36,541 bases of DNA from Plakobranchus ocellatus. Taxonomy: Eukaryota; Mollusca; Gastropoda; Plakobranchidae. The translations under genes and the position numbers were made by a program. Of the stretch, positions 21,119-33,056 are shown piece by piece. The DNA lies in the NCBI GenBank assembly GCA_019648995.1, contig BLXT01004368.1, positions 1,769,516-1,806,056 on the forward strand, given 5' to 3'. The notes under the pieces are model-generated. The model saw only the letters and a list, made by a program, of their open reading frames with translations, searched no databases and was not told where the DNA came from. Every line of letters starts with the position of its first letter. Within the stretch, counting starts at the first letter, position 1.

Positions 21119-21600
21119 AAAAAAAAAAAAAGGAAATTCCATTCCTAAAAAAAAGTTTGTCGTGTCCGTTTCCGCGTTTATTTTGGTTTCGCTTTCAATA
21201 TTGTGTGATGCTGCAGGAATAGGGGACAAAACTCTTATAACCTTTGGTACAACGGGGTTATAACTACATGTATAAGTGTGCTAACCCGAAACTTTCTAAG
21301 ACGAGTTCGCCCTAGTTCCTTTTGTTTTATTTTGTTTCTTTGTTTTTGGACGAAAGGTAAAGAATAGAAATACATGGAGCAAGGCAACAAATAACCTATT
21401 AAAATGAACTCATAGAAAAGCAAAATAATTCGACAAAAACATTAATTAAACTGCTAAACGATACTTTAGAATGCTAACGCAATCGTTGGGATGATCTTCG
21501 AAGACCAGTAAAGACAACATAGATAACATAACAGATTAAATAATTTTTGTGTGCGATTGGTCTGATCTTGTAAATTAGGAATTCAAGTTGTTAAGTTGCT
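21119..21600. other. gene-free stretch
   Basis: No supported coding, RNA or repeat feature apart from short homopolymers. Confidence 0.4.
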
Positions 21601-21795
21601 TTTTTTTTTCAACAAAGTAGGTCACTGTGCAATCAATAATAGATCAAACATACTGGGTATCATCATCATCTTCATCATTATCATCAACATCATCCCGGCA
21701 TTAGCTTTTTTCAACAAAGTGGGTCATTATGCAATGTCATAACAAATTAAACATCCCGTCACCATCTTCATCATTATTTTCAGCACCATCACCAA
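21601..21795 (+). repeat. two-copy tandem repeat, unit about 100 bp
   Basis: Both copies start tttttcaacaaagtgggtca, continue gcaat, atcaaacat and end in a (CAT/ATC)n-rich run. Copy 1 is about 21601-21705 and copy 2 about 21706-21795. Confidence 0.65.
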
Positions 21796-22150
21796 CTGCG
21801 CCTGTTGAACACGGTAGTAGCAGTGCGAACATTAATTTAAAAAAAAAAAACCACATCTTGATGTAACTAGTTTTATGTTTTGACTCGTAAAAACATCAAA
21901 TCTATTCATAAGTACTCAGAAAAACCACACAAGATGAAATTCCGTTCGCAAAGAGACAAAGGAGCTAGCGGATGCAAAAGGGGTAGAGAAAAATAGAGTA
22001 TAAAAAGTGTGACAAATACAAAATATGGAGAGAGACAAAAAAAAGAAAAAGATTATTAGCCTTTAGACATATCATAGCAATATAATCCCCCCTTTGAAAA
22101 AGAAGAAGAAAGAAAAAAACAAAAGGAAAAGATTACAGATAATATTCGTT
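21796..22150. other. gene-free purine-rich stretch
   Basis: Purine-rich, AT-rich sequence; no gene is supported. Confidence 0.4.
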
Positions 22151-22565
22151 TTCTTCTTATGTGCCCTGTGCGTGGAACAGATATTGGCGATCGTGTTCCT
22201 TTATTTTTCTCAGTCAATCTTATAAGACTGTTGCCCATGTTCATGTCATGTTCCTCCACTCAAACTCATTCTCAGTTAATCTTATAAAGTTGTCATTGCT
22301 ACCCTTGCCAATCGCCCGTGACTTAAGACTTTCAATAAAAGTTACTCTCTGTCTACCTCCACTGCGTTTGCTTTCAATCTTTCCAGTGTATTCCAAACCA
22401 CTGTGTCGGCAAATGTGTCCTAGAAATTGCAATCATCTCCATCTTATGGTTTTAAAATGTGCTCGCTCAAGTTCAGTTTTTTTTTACGTACAATTTCATT
22501 GGTCTTTTTTCCATCAATGATATTCTCATCATTCACCTGATAAAATACATCTCTAGTGCTTCCAG
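22150..22565 (-). mobile_element. RTE-like LINE, C-terminal fragment
   Basis: The minus-strand frames read ALEMYF, MMRIS, TNEIV, then LQFLGHICRHSGL, TGKIE, GGRQRVTF, IGKGSNDNFIRLTENEFEWR. This is the conserved C-terminal region of the same type of non-LTR polyprotein as at 15845-16480 (xFLGHxxR, GRQR, WxxM). Several frameshifts are present, and the last 60-70 bases carrying IRLTEN are duplicated in tandem (second version ends near 22160). The upstream end meets the (TAG)n tract. It is a separate copy from the LINE at 15845-17609. Confidence 0.75.
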
Positions 22566-22605
22566 TTTTCTCTCAGTTTCCTTTTTAATTGTCCAACACC
22601 CACTT

Positions 22606-22686
<81 letters not shown>

Positions 22687-22744
22687 AGTAGTAGCAGCAG
22701 CAGAGGCAGTGATAGTAGAAATAGTCGTCGTCGTCGTCGTCGTC

Positions 22745-22775
<31 letters not shown>

Positions 22776-22904
22776 NNNNNNNNNNNNNNNNNNNNNNNNN
22801 NNNNNNNNNNNNNNNNNNNNNNNNNNNNNNNNNNNNNNNNNNNNNNNNNNNNNNNNNNNNNNNNNNNNNNNNNNNNNNNNNNNNNNNNNNNNNNNNNNNN
22901 NNNN

Positions 22905-22938
<34 letters not shown>

Positions 22939-22971
22939 CGTAATAGTAGTAGTAGCAGTAGTAGTAGTAGC

Positions 22972-23050
<79 letters not shown>
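22606..23050 (+). repeat. (TAG)n microsatellite with a 129-N assembly gap
   Basis: Nearly uninterrupted TAG triplets with a few CAG, GTC and AAG variants flank N at 22776-22904, so the true repeat length is unknown. Long serine, valine or tyrosine frames across it are artefacts of the triplet repeat. Confidence 0.95.
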
Positions 23051-23999
23051 ATGGCGATGGCGTCGATAACGATGATGGTGTGTGTTATGTGTTTTGTGCA
23101 AAATGAAATCCACCAAGTTGACCTAGCATATCACAAGGGTGTTGGTACTGGAATAGAACTCGTGCCAGAAAGCTTCCTGTAGATATAGCCTAACAGTGAC
23201 AATTAAGCAATCAATACCCATATCGATGATCTGATAAAGGTGAGTAGAGCACAAGACCACAAAGGAACGATTTTGTTGAGAGAAAAAAAAAGTTTGGGGA
23301 AATGCTAGGTTAAAGACAACCAATAAACCAAATATCTTAGAAAAATTATAATGCATGGATCTTTGTATTAAGGCTTTTCTCTTTCATCATCATTGGATTT
23401 CTTCAAATGAAGATATATATTCTGGTATTTTTGTTTTTAATTTAAAACAATTTTCTTCGCTTTCAATGATTTTGAATAATGACACGACAATACCAGTATT
23501 ACTAAGCCAATAATAATATTATGAAGGGCAGCGGAAAAAAAAAAAAAAAAAACTTCACGAAAACTTATTATTATTATTATTTTTATAAAAGGAGAGAATT
23601 CGTTTCTAAAAAGTGCAGAATAAGGAGGAGAATGAAGATTTATGCCGAGAAGAACATCTAGACTGACAAGTTCATTTCCTTGCCACGCACTCAAAGAAAA
23701 GGGGGCGGTGAAGGTGGACTCTTGTTGTCTTGGAAACTGAAGTTATCTCGTTTTGATCCCCTGAATGTCAACATCATTTTTGGCTGTTCTATCAGTTGTT
23801 ACAACTTTAAGGTATTTAAATATAATTTTGATGTCACATTACCGACATAAAAGAGTTTTCAATAATAGGTTTATTTTAAATATTATCCAAAGAATTCTCT
23901 TTTTTAAAGTCTGTCGTGTTGATTATCTGATGCAATTTAAGTTAATTTGAAAATTTAATACGCATTGAAAAGAACAGCCACGATTGTATCTATCGGCTG
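23051..23999. other. gene-free stretch
   Basis: No supported gene. Short A/T homopolymers lie near 23535-23580. Confidence 0.4.
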
Positions 24000-24107
24000 C
24001 AGTAGCGTGATCACGTGGTTATTTACTTCCGCTTTTAGAGCATCCGAGCATCGTGCAACTATCATCTTCAACTTGGCTGGTGTCCATATTTTTTTGTCTG
24101 TGTTCTG
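24000..24107 (+). promoter_or_regulatory. candidate promoter and non-coding first exon
   Basis: Within about 110 bases there is an E-box (cacgtg, about 24014), an ETS-type acttccgc (about 24026) and several CpG in an otherwise CpG-poor region. They are followed by a donor CTG/GTAAGT at 24107/24108. No ATG in a good context lies before the donor. This is what a TATA-less metazoan promoter with a 5' UTR exon looks like, and the next good plus-strand exon downstream (29498-29617) has 5' UTR plus a start codon. The link between them is inferred. Confidence 0.35.
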
Positions 24108-27100
24108 GTAAGTTAGATGTGTCCCGCTGTTTTTAATTAAAGTACGCTGGCTTCTGTATTTTGTCTAAACTGAGATAAATATTTTAAAATGTCTTTGGAA
24201 TGAGTTTTTTTTGTCTTTGATGAATTCAAATTGAAAAGTCCTTTAAATTTCCTGTTGCATTGTTTGTTCGCGCGAAATGTATCGGCCACGTCCTAGATTG
24301 AGCATACCAATTATTCGATGGGCTTGTCTAAGATGTAAATAATCTACATATCAAATTTTTCGTGACACATTCTTCAATGACTTCAAAGGTTTGTCTATCA
24401 TTTAGACTTTACGTTATCCCAAGATTTTGTTTTTCTCAGCTTATCTTTGTTATGTCTCAGACTTCAGAAGATGCTGTTTTCTTTGTTTACACTGACTACG
24501 CAGATTCAAAATGGCGTAGCAAACACTAAGAAAATGTACTGCTTTGATTTTTTAAGGGAAAGGATAGCCTATTAAATTTGATAACAATTGATATGCCAAA
24601 AGGCCAAAGTGGCTCAGTTTTATGTTTATTAAGCTCTCAAATTAATAGATCTATATAGATCTAGATTAGATATCTAGGTGGAATTTAAAGTTAGGCTGTA
24701 GATTAGAGGAGAAAGATTTAAAAAAAAAAGTTACGCCAATAAATCTAAATTTAGATCTAGATTCTAGATCAGATCGGCCCCATATGGAGAGAAACTCAGG
24801 ACAAAATATGGATCACCATATGGGCTGGTAGGCATATTAGTAATTAATGAAATAGAGGGATATGGGGAAATAGGCCCAATGACTTCTAGATCTAGATCAA
24901 CGGACGTAATGATGTAAATAGTGCTACTTCTCTGTCAATACAATTTTACGTCCACAATCTCTTTTTTCGGGCAGCTTGTGAAGGTAGATCTAGAAATCAT
25001 TGAGCTCATCCCTGGACTATCCTGAAATAAAACACAAGAGACTGGACTTAAGCTTTCCCTTTTCGACAAAGGAATGAAAAAACTCAGATCTCGATCCAGT
25101 CTTGCCCCTTGTGTGCAGTCGAAGCTCTGCCATCTAAAATTTTGTCCTAAATTAAGTAATCTACTGACTTTCTCATAGTTTGGGTCATTAGCTCCAGTTG
25201 TTCGTTGGCCTAATGTTACCAGGAATCGGGATTTGATTAAACAATCATACATTCTCAAGTTGGAAGTCTAGATTCATAGTCCTTGTAAGGCTAGATCTGG
25301 GTGACATCTGATCAAATCAGAACAAAGATGAGGGTACAGACACAACAACTTCTAGATAAACCTTCATAAGCTGCTGACTAAATGAAGAGGTCGCAGGCTA
25401 AGTTGTAATGCAATTAAAGTTCTACTCTATGCCCACGACCTTTCATTACCTTGGAAGCTGATAAAGGTAGATATAGTTGTTGTCAAGCTTGCCCTCATAC
25501 TATCCCAAGATTAATTTACTGATACCAAAACTTTGTCACTTTCCCTTGGGATCTAGATCTAGTTGTTTGGAGATATATATGATTTGCCACCTATCATGGT
25601 GATAGACTCGTTCAGAGCAAACTAAGTGAGTGTCATATGTTATCTTAAGTTAAAGCACAACCAGAGTTACTCTCTTGGCAAAATCACAAATACTAAAGCA
25701 ATAGCCTATCACATAAAGTATATTAGAACATCATGTTTCTCCTCCTACCCTTTGCTCAGACCTGCCCTCACTCACCATGCTTGCTTTTGTTCTACTACAG
25801 GTGTTTGTCCACTAGGCCTATCTTTATTAATGTCCTTCCCTTTTCCCTCCCCACCATCTATGCAAGGTTATGCAAACGGGGTTAAATTTAGAATTTACAA
25901 TTGAAATCTAGCTGGCTCATTTCTATTCCATTGGCCTGCTCAAGTAAAAGTCTAGGGAGGTTGTGTGTCTTTGTCATAACAGTGGTTGAAATAATTTTAC
26001 TGCTAGGGGCTGTTTATATTTTACTCCAGGTGCTAGCCAACTCGTTGTTTTTAAAGCAAAAGTGGCATCGCTTTTTATTTCTATTATAATCAAGGTGTTT
26101 GAATAAGGTTCTTATGTCTAATATAGGTGATAGCCAGTTAGTGAAGCCTAGGATTCCAAGGCATGAAAAAAATCGCACATTATAGAAGCAAGGACAGCAG
26201 GCCAACAGTTCGCATTGATTATAATGAAAGAAGTCAAGATAATTCTACCTTTCCCCTCCTGTTCATGATAAAGTGAAGTGGAAAATGCCCCATAATAAAT
26301 CTTGATCTTACCCAGGAGAAAATCTCCATTTCGTCATGGAAGAAAATAATTTTTAATCTTTGGCTCTTCTGAGTGATTGCTAACTGAAAAAAAAATGCAG
26401 TCATAAGTTTATCATTTTTTAAAATCATGTCATTAAGAGGGGGGTGAAAATAAAAAACTATTTGAAAGAAGTAGGGGAAAAAAAAACATGGAAAAAACAT
26501 TTTCCCCTCATTTCATGACAAATAAGGAAGTATGGAATTTGTTTAAATTTTTTTAATATGCTTAAAAGAGTTTCTCGTCAGCAAGCAGTTTATAATGATT
26601 TCACTATAATTTTTTTTAAAATTAAAGGTAGCATGATTTTGTCTATCGTATGATCTTTTTAAAAAAAATCTTTCCACCCTGGAACTAAAAGATTCAAACC
26701 AATGAGAAATATTTCCTTGCTTTTCTTCATTAATAGGGCAGAAAAAGCATATTTTTCAGGAATATTATTTCCCTTTTATTTCATCAAAATTTAATAGGAA
26801 GGCAAATGATTAAAGCCAAGCAAAATGTATAATGGCCTTCATATTGTTTCTATTAAAGGGTCTGAAGTTACAGAAAAACAAACTTCTGCCAGTCCCACCC
26901 CTGCGTTGGCCAGCAGTTAAAGCCTTCATAATGTCCCAAATTTTTTGCAAATACACCAAGCCCCACTAACACATTAGTTACCTCAAACCAGGATTTACCA
27001 TATAGTTAAAAGTACCTGAAGGTTCGATGTTGTATTTTAGACATAGTTGTTTAAAATTCATAGGATAGCCCCTACTTAAAGTTCCATGCATGAATTTATT

Positions 27101-28250
27101 AAAAAATATTTGTATATGAGGGTTTGCCAAAACGTGGGCTGTAATCATAGTTATGAGCGACCCATTTTCTACAAGTCCTATTTGAAAAAATATAACTCAT
27201 CAATACATAAATTTTGATTTAGTGTGTGTGATGGCATAAGAAGTACTGCCTTATGTTTAAGAAATCAGTTTTGGGTGCATCCTTGCTGTCTAAATCAATC
27301 AAATAAGTTTCGAGCATAACTATGATGACAAAATCGCCAAAAAAGTGGTCACCCATCAACAAATTAAGCTCATTCACAACCAAGTGAAGAGACACAGATC
27401 ATTTTTTTTTTACATGGATCTACTCCTGCTATCCAAATCTGCATGAATATTAATTCACTGAAACTCAATGGTGCTTTTCCCTGTTGTAACTGGAGAATCT
27501 TCTTTTCAAAATGCAGGAAAAAACGTGACACAATTGCGGGGTCCACCTTTTGGCAATTGCTCATATATGATGTGAAAATTATCAATGCCTCAATAATGCT
27601 TTTCATATATATCTTGTTCATTTCACAGGTTTTTTTCTACCAAAGTTCATCATTTTGTTTTACTTTTAGTCTCTTTTGTTTTTGTTTCTGTGTTTGTTTG
27701 TGATGGGAATGATACAATTTATGTATCAAGACAGAATCTGTAAAGATTTTTCAGAGCAAAGATGAAAATAACTCTGCCATATTTTTTGCAAAAGTTGAGA
27801 AAAAAATTTGAATATTGCTTTTCAAATATATGCACATTTTTTTTTGTTTACTTAAATTTTGATTTCAGCACACATAACCATGAGTGTAATTATCGTTATT
27901 TTTATTTTGGATAAACAATCGGTGGGGTTTTTGCTAAAAAAAAAAAGTCTTGGTGTTATAGATAAAGAAATTGTATCTTTCACTTTCTTTCAATCCCTCT
28001 TTAACCATGGTGACACATCTGCTCAGGAGTAGTCTGATTAGTAACAAAACACAGTAGTAGAATTCCTATCAATTTATGTGTTCATAAACTGTCAAATTTT
28101 GTGCTATATTATATTACATAAGAATGCAATTTTTTTCTTTAGAATTCAGTGACTTTCACCAGTAACTACATATACCATTAAGGAAGACACAATTTTATAC
28201 AACTCATGTGCCCCTTAAAGTTACATGACCATTTTGATCGAAAAATGGGC
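24108..28250 (+). other. putative large intron, left part
   Basis: No coding exon was recognised. Contents seen: dispersed tctaga/agatct words (24645-25562), a pyrimidine-rich run (25738-25860) and an inverted repeat with 17-bp arms at 27144-27160 and 27310-27326 (two mismatches). The minus-strand frame 24935-25258 (107 codons) has no recognisable domain. Confidence 0.4.
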
Positions 28251-28284
28251 CAAATGTAGAATATGTTTCATCCTTTCGTTTAGG

Positions 28285-28599
28285 TACACTCCACTATCAA
28301 GTAAATACTACAGTGTAACTGACCTGTACAGACTTTTTCGAGAGGTCAATCCCTCTCGCATAGCGGATTACTTAAAGGACCTCGGTGTCTATGGAAAGAT
28401 CTGAGGCTTTGTACAGATTCCTTTTAAAGTTTTTCTTCATATACTCTGTTGGATTTTTAATGGTTTTCTATCTTTGTTTTAATTTGCTTGAGCATCTGAC
28501 GGAAGCCTACGAGAAAGACTGAGTGAATAGAAACCCTGAGATCACCGCTTAATGGTGGACTGGGTATACCAATAATCAATCAATCAATCAATCAATCAA
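28285..28599 (+). mobile_element. 5'-truncated I/Nimb-like LINE: ORF C-terminus, 3' UTR, (AATC)n tail
   Basis: From 28285 the frame reads YTPLSSKYYS, VTDLYRLFREVNPSRIADYL, KDLGVYGKI and stops at 28402-28404. Endings of the type FL(K/R)E(I/L)G(L/V)Y are characteristic of RNase-H-bearing non-LTR polyproteins of the I/Nimb group. About 130 bases of 3' UTR follow, then ctgagatcacc, a short hairpin (cacc/ggtg), tggactgggtata and an (AATC)n tail at about 28571-28599. The T-rich run ending AG before 28284 could be mistaken for a splice acceptor, but the tail and the shared 3' end favour a truncated retroelement. Confidence 0.65.
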
Positions 28600-29497
28600 G
28601 TTTTTCAGTTGGCATTATTTTATGCAGGGGTGCATTTCTAAAGGTTATACATGTAGTTATCAAGATATTTATTAAGCATTAGTAAAAATTATATTTGACA
28701 GATTTTACCTTTTTTGTCGTGGATTACAGCTCAGTTTTTCTTCCTTATTTTGATCAATAATTTGGTGTGATTTGCACTTTATTTAGATAAAGTTAAAAAT
28801 TATCAGCTACTGTTGTTGGCTATAGATTTTAGTAAAGCTCTTATGATGCCAATTTATCTCCTGAAATCAGACCTAAATTACTAATGTAATGTCATGAGAT
28901 GGAAATACTGAAATGTTCCTTGTTTTTCTTTTTTTTTTTGATTTGAAAACAAAAACAAAATTCAATTTTGTCTGCACTTGTGTCAAGTGATGATCATTGC
29001 TTTCTACATCAAGCACAAATAAAGCCTGACTTATTTTTTTGCCCTTTAAAAATCCTAATGTTTAGTTACCAAAGCATTTTTCTGCAGACGAAATCTACAT
29101 CTTTGTGGTTCATCATGATTTTATGTAGATTAATTTTGTCTTTATCAGTGTCGGGATGTTTTACTATTGAAATGCTCAGGAAGATTTTTAAAATTAGAGC
29201 CTAAAAATACTGAAATTAAATTGTTCTGGTTGCCAGATCCATTGCAGGCTTTACTTTTTGTGAACAATTAATTTTTCAAATGTCAGTTTTGAAAAAAAAA
29301 AAAGGCTCCTGTTTATCTCACAGTCATATGTTCTTTTCAACAAATTCAGTCTAATAAAAGAAGGCAAGCGCCAAGTCTAACTTATTTGAACAACAGTGTG
29401 TATTTTTTTTTTAATCCAATAAACTCAAAGCAGAGTATACATTTCAACTCATTGCTGTTCTATATTCACACTTTTTTATCCAAATTTTTTTTCACAG
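28600..29497 (+). other. putative intron, right part
   Basis: AT-rich sequence without a recognised feature, ending in a strong T-rich acceptor (tttttttcacag) at 29497. Confidence 0.4.
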
Positions 29498-29604
29498 GGG
29501 ATGCAGCCTCAGCATAAAATATACGAGAGCTTTTCATTCCAAGAGATTTGAGACATTAAAGTGTAAAAGCAGTTCTTTTTTTACTGAATAAGATAAAGAC
29601 TGCC

Positions 29605-31302
29605 ATGGCTGATTCAGGTAAGTAAAGGAAACCTTTCCTTTTTCATTTTCTGGTCGCACAATCTTAGAGCATCAATTGTATCTGTTATATAACTCAATCT
29701 CGAATCATTGCTTTTTCTTTTTTTTTTTTAAATTCAGTTGTTCATATTAAGTTAAAATGGGGGGAAAATTTGAGCAATATTAGGAATGTTATTTGAATGT
29801 TTTTATTTTCTATACTATATAAGTTATACTCCTAAATTAACAATTTTAAATATGCTGTGGATCATGAAATCAAAAAGTACTTGATCAGTGCATTTTGTAT
29901 GTTTGCAATACTCAAAAATTAATCTATGCAAAAGGGATGCAAGCTATGAAATGAAACTCTTTATGTCGTTTAAATTTAAATATTATTATATATATATTGC
30001 TTTAAGAATGCATTAATTTGTACTGTTCATATTTGATGAGCAATAGTAAGTTTGGGGCAGTATTAGTGGCTTTTACTAAAATGATACATGCTTGATGGTA
30101 GACAAAGATAAGCATTGAGATTTCAGTGGTATCTCTGTGGCTTAATTTTTTTCTCTCTCATTAATTGCCACCATTTTCATACAGAAATCTTATTTTGCGT
30201 TCAAATGATGAAGCAGAAATATTAGGATAAATCTCAAAATTTTTTTCAAACTAAGAATAATTCTTGATTCATGGACACATAGTTCATATTAACAATCTAC
30301 TAACTTCGTCTAGTAGGTTTCAATGTATCTGTTATCTCAAATATTCTAAATCTGTTGTGAATGTTTTGCATGGTACATTAACACAGAAATAGCCATCTGT
30401 AACTTTCTTGTAAGGACAAAGACAAGCGACATAATATTCACAAAATTGGGTATCCTAATGAAAACTTACTGTTTCAATTTACAAGTTTTCAAGTGTATTG
30501 TAAGTGTGCTGTTAAATTAATTCATTTACAAGATCATAGAACTGACATTGTTTTTTTTTTTTTTTTCCAAATCTAATCTGAATATGCATGATCCTTAATG
30601 TGGTTTAAGTGTTTCATAATGCAGATAGTGCAACTTGATATATTTACATTTACCTTTTTTTGTTGTTGTTGTTTAAGGTGATATGCCCCTCGGATAATTT
30701 TTTTTTTTTTTTTAATTTTGTTTAATGAATGGATGAAGAATGAATCAATAACAGTGTTGCTTGACATAGTTCAACCTTTCCACATTGCCTCTTTAATCAT
30801 ATCGCTCCATTTTACAACTTTTTGCTTTCACAAAACGCTGCACATTTTTTTAAAATTAGTTTTGAAAAAAAAACACATGTAGTTCTTGGAAATGACTCAA
30901 ACATAAAACTCTGAGAGGTAGATTTAGAGTGAAGTTTAAAGTCAAAGAGTGTTATCTTTACCAAGATAAATTTAACAGTTACAATCGAAATTCTAAATTT
31001 TCAGATTAAAAAAAAAATTATATTAGAAATAAAGTTAGAAAATATGCCAGGACAATGGTTGGCTGAGAGATACCAATGATAAAAATTAGTTCAATGGACA
31101 CAGCAAACGTTGCTAACCACTGCTAATTCTATTTTTTTATTTAGGCTTCAGAAATAAGGCCCGAATCACAAAGAACTACTATGAGATTGGACATTCTGAA
31201 CTCAGGCCATTTGAAATTTATTTTTTAAGAACCTTATTCATTTTTTTTTTAACAAATGATAAACAACTGCCATTGCTCCCTAAAAGGCTAGATATGAAAT
31301 AA
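29605..31302 (+). CDS. unidentified small protein, two coding exons (tentative)
   Basis: Exon A is 29498-29617: acceptor tttttttcacag, an in-frame TAA upstream, then tgccATGGCT (a near-ideal start context), MADS plus one base, and donor CAG/GTAAGT. Exon B starts at 31145 after tctatttttttatttag, a strong acceptor with branch-point-like ctaac/ctaat. Its two spare bases complete a glycine codon, and the frame runs GFRNKARITKNYYEIGHSEL, RPFEIYFL to a TAA at 31300-31302, 56 residues in all. The first 30 codons of exon B are less AT-rich than their surroundings, as coding DNA tends to be. No GT donor occurs before the stop, so exon B would be terminal; candidate AATAAA signals lie near 31711 and 31737. 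I do not recognise the protein. The second half may form one membrane helix. Either exon could instead belong to a longer gene running past the window. Confidence 0.35.
29618..31144 (+). other. putative intron between the two coding exons
   Basis: AT-rich, with T homopolymers at about 30550-30566 and 30699-30713. No exon or repeat was recognised. Confidence 0.4.
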
Positions 31303-31959
31303 CCTTATGAGACACAATTTTGAAGCTAGCAAGAATTATTCAATTAATTGGCCACATTTTTATGCAGTTAAAGTGTGTAATCTCTAAGTTTTCTTGTTCC
31401 TGTGAAGTTCAAACTATTTCTCACTAGTTCTGAAATCAGGGACTTTGTGGCTCTTGCTCGTAACAGTAAGCGGGCGTTGACCTTGATTAAACGAAGCCAA
31501 GTTTCGCCTCTATCGATAAATAGCTCTAAGGGGCATAACTGTTGACCTTTTTTTTTTAATCCCTCTGATCATCATTTGCCTTACACCTGAGTTTTCCGAC
31601 ACGGAATATATCACCAAATAAGAATGCGATAGTATGTACCTTATGCCATTGTTTGGTTGGTTGTCTATATTCCTCCTTTCAACGTTCTTTGTTAAGTTGC
31701 GCGATTCAGAAATAAACAATGTCAAGAGGGAGATTTAAATAAAGGAAACGTTATAGACGAGGGCTGTTGTGTTTTTTGTATTTGTTAAAGTTAAATGATC
31801 GTTATGTCTTAATTTATCAGGTTATGGAATATTTAATTTTTTTTTTTTAGGGGGGGGGGGGGGTAAAGAAAATCCATTTTTACTTTAAAGATCTATAAGG
31901 GTCTACCTTGTTGCCATTCCGATATTACCTCCATTTTTTATCACCTTTAAGAGCCAGCA
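31303..31959. other. probable 3' flank, homopolymer runs
   Basis: Contains a T run passing straight into a G run of more than ten (about 31840-31863). No gene is supported. The minus-strand frame 31510-31725 is not recognised. Confidence 0.4.
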
Positions 31960-32240
31960 TCTTCAACAAAAACGGCCGCTGTACTGATGCTAGGTTAAAA
32001 TTTTGGAAAGAAAGGGCAAGGGAATACCAGCGCTCCGTTACCATGGCAGCCCCGCGTTGTCATGGCGACGGCCGGTTTTCGGCGAGCGGCCGGCCTGTAT
32101 CGGTTCTCTTTTTCTTTCTTCTCGTATCTCCCTCGTACTCATTTTGTTTCTTCCAACCTCTCCCCACCCCGAAGCCACTGCGGCGAAAAGGGTACTATTG
32201 GGCCACTCCAAAGACGACTCGGGGCAGGCCAATCATTAAT
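31960..32240. promoter_or_regulatory. CpG-rich promoter-like patch
   Basis: A marked rise in G+C and CpG (cggccgc, cgcgttg, ggcgacggccgg, gcgagcggccgg) in AT-rich surroundings. An inverted CCAAT box (attgg, about 32199) and a direct one (ccaat, about 32229) lie at its right end. Two RFX X-box-like 14-mers, gttaccatggcagc (about 32037) and gttgtcatggcgac (about 32056), each differ from the consensus by a base or two. The 162-codon frame 31908-32396 across it looks incidental. The orientation and the gene it serves are unknown. Confidence 0.4.
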
Positions 32241-32990
32241 AAAAATCTAGAGACGTGTTTCTCTTTTTTTTTCTGCCTGTTCCTTTCATCCCGCCACTTC
32301 CTTATCGCAGCATCAGCTGGAGAAAAGTGCGATTTTGTTTTAAATAATGCACAAAAAGATCTGTTAAGTTATGGTATTCTTGGCGTAGTTTATTAGCGGC
32401 TAATTCAACTTTAAAACCTTGTAATTGTTCTTATCAAATCTGACTATACTTTTACATGGTCTTTTTATAGTTGCGGATCGGAAAAAAAGCTTACTATTAA
32501 TTTCATATAGATTATATTATCATATTGCCGGTTAAAACAGGGGCTGATCATTGCTTGGATGTATGAAACTGGCGTTAGCAAACAAAACTAAATACATTGA
32601 GGCCACTCAAGGTTGTGATTCACTGTTATGTCTCGCTGATTAAAATGTTTCAAAGATGCAAAGTTTTTGGAACTCAGCGTTGATTTTACATTCGCAGAAA
32701 GCAGTGTCATATTGCCTATCATATACTTGTAGATACCACTCTTCTTAGTTGTAGCACTGCGTTCATGCTGTCTGAACGATGTTACGCCCATACCCTGTCA
32801 CGCTGGCCGTAAATTATTGGATTACAAAGGGGAAAAAAGGCGGATGCTGCTTCTGTTACTGTCATTAAGGGCAGAAGTAGACAGGCCTAGATTGTAGGAT
32901 CTAATGATAAGGTCCTCCTCACTTCGCGTGTCTATGTTATCTAAACTTTTCCTTAAGTTGAGCAAGGTCCTGTGTGCGTGTGTGCCCGAC
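32241..32990. other. gene-free stretch
   Basis: No supported coding or RNA feature. Confidence 0.4.
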
Positions 32991-33000
32991 NNNNCCCCCC

Positions 33001-33053
<53 letters not shown>
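32991..33053 (+). repeat. poly-C and (CT)n microsatellite after a 4-N gap
   Basis: Four N (32991-32994), then about 17 C and about 20 CT units. Frames through it are artefacts. Confidence 0.95.

Positions 33054-33056
<3 letters not shown>

Noticed and set aside
22553..23182. Long serine, valine, tyrosine and threonine open frames on both strands
   Set aside because: They are the (TAG)n microsatellite and N gap translated; no coding signal.
24935..25258. 107-codon minus-strand frame
   Set aside because: No recognised domain, no splice partners, and it lies in a region of dispersed tctaga words.
28275..28404. Possible last exon of a host gene after a T-rich AG
   Set aside because: The C-terminus, 3' UTR, hairpin and AATC tail match a truncated I/Nimb-like LINE better than a host exon.
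31908..32396. 162-codon plus-strand open frame
   Set aside because: Lies over a CpG-rich patch with another frame open beside it; low-complexity phenylalanine/serine runs and no recognisable domain.
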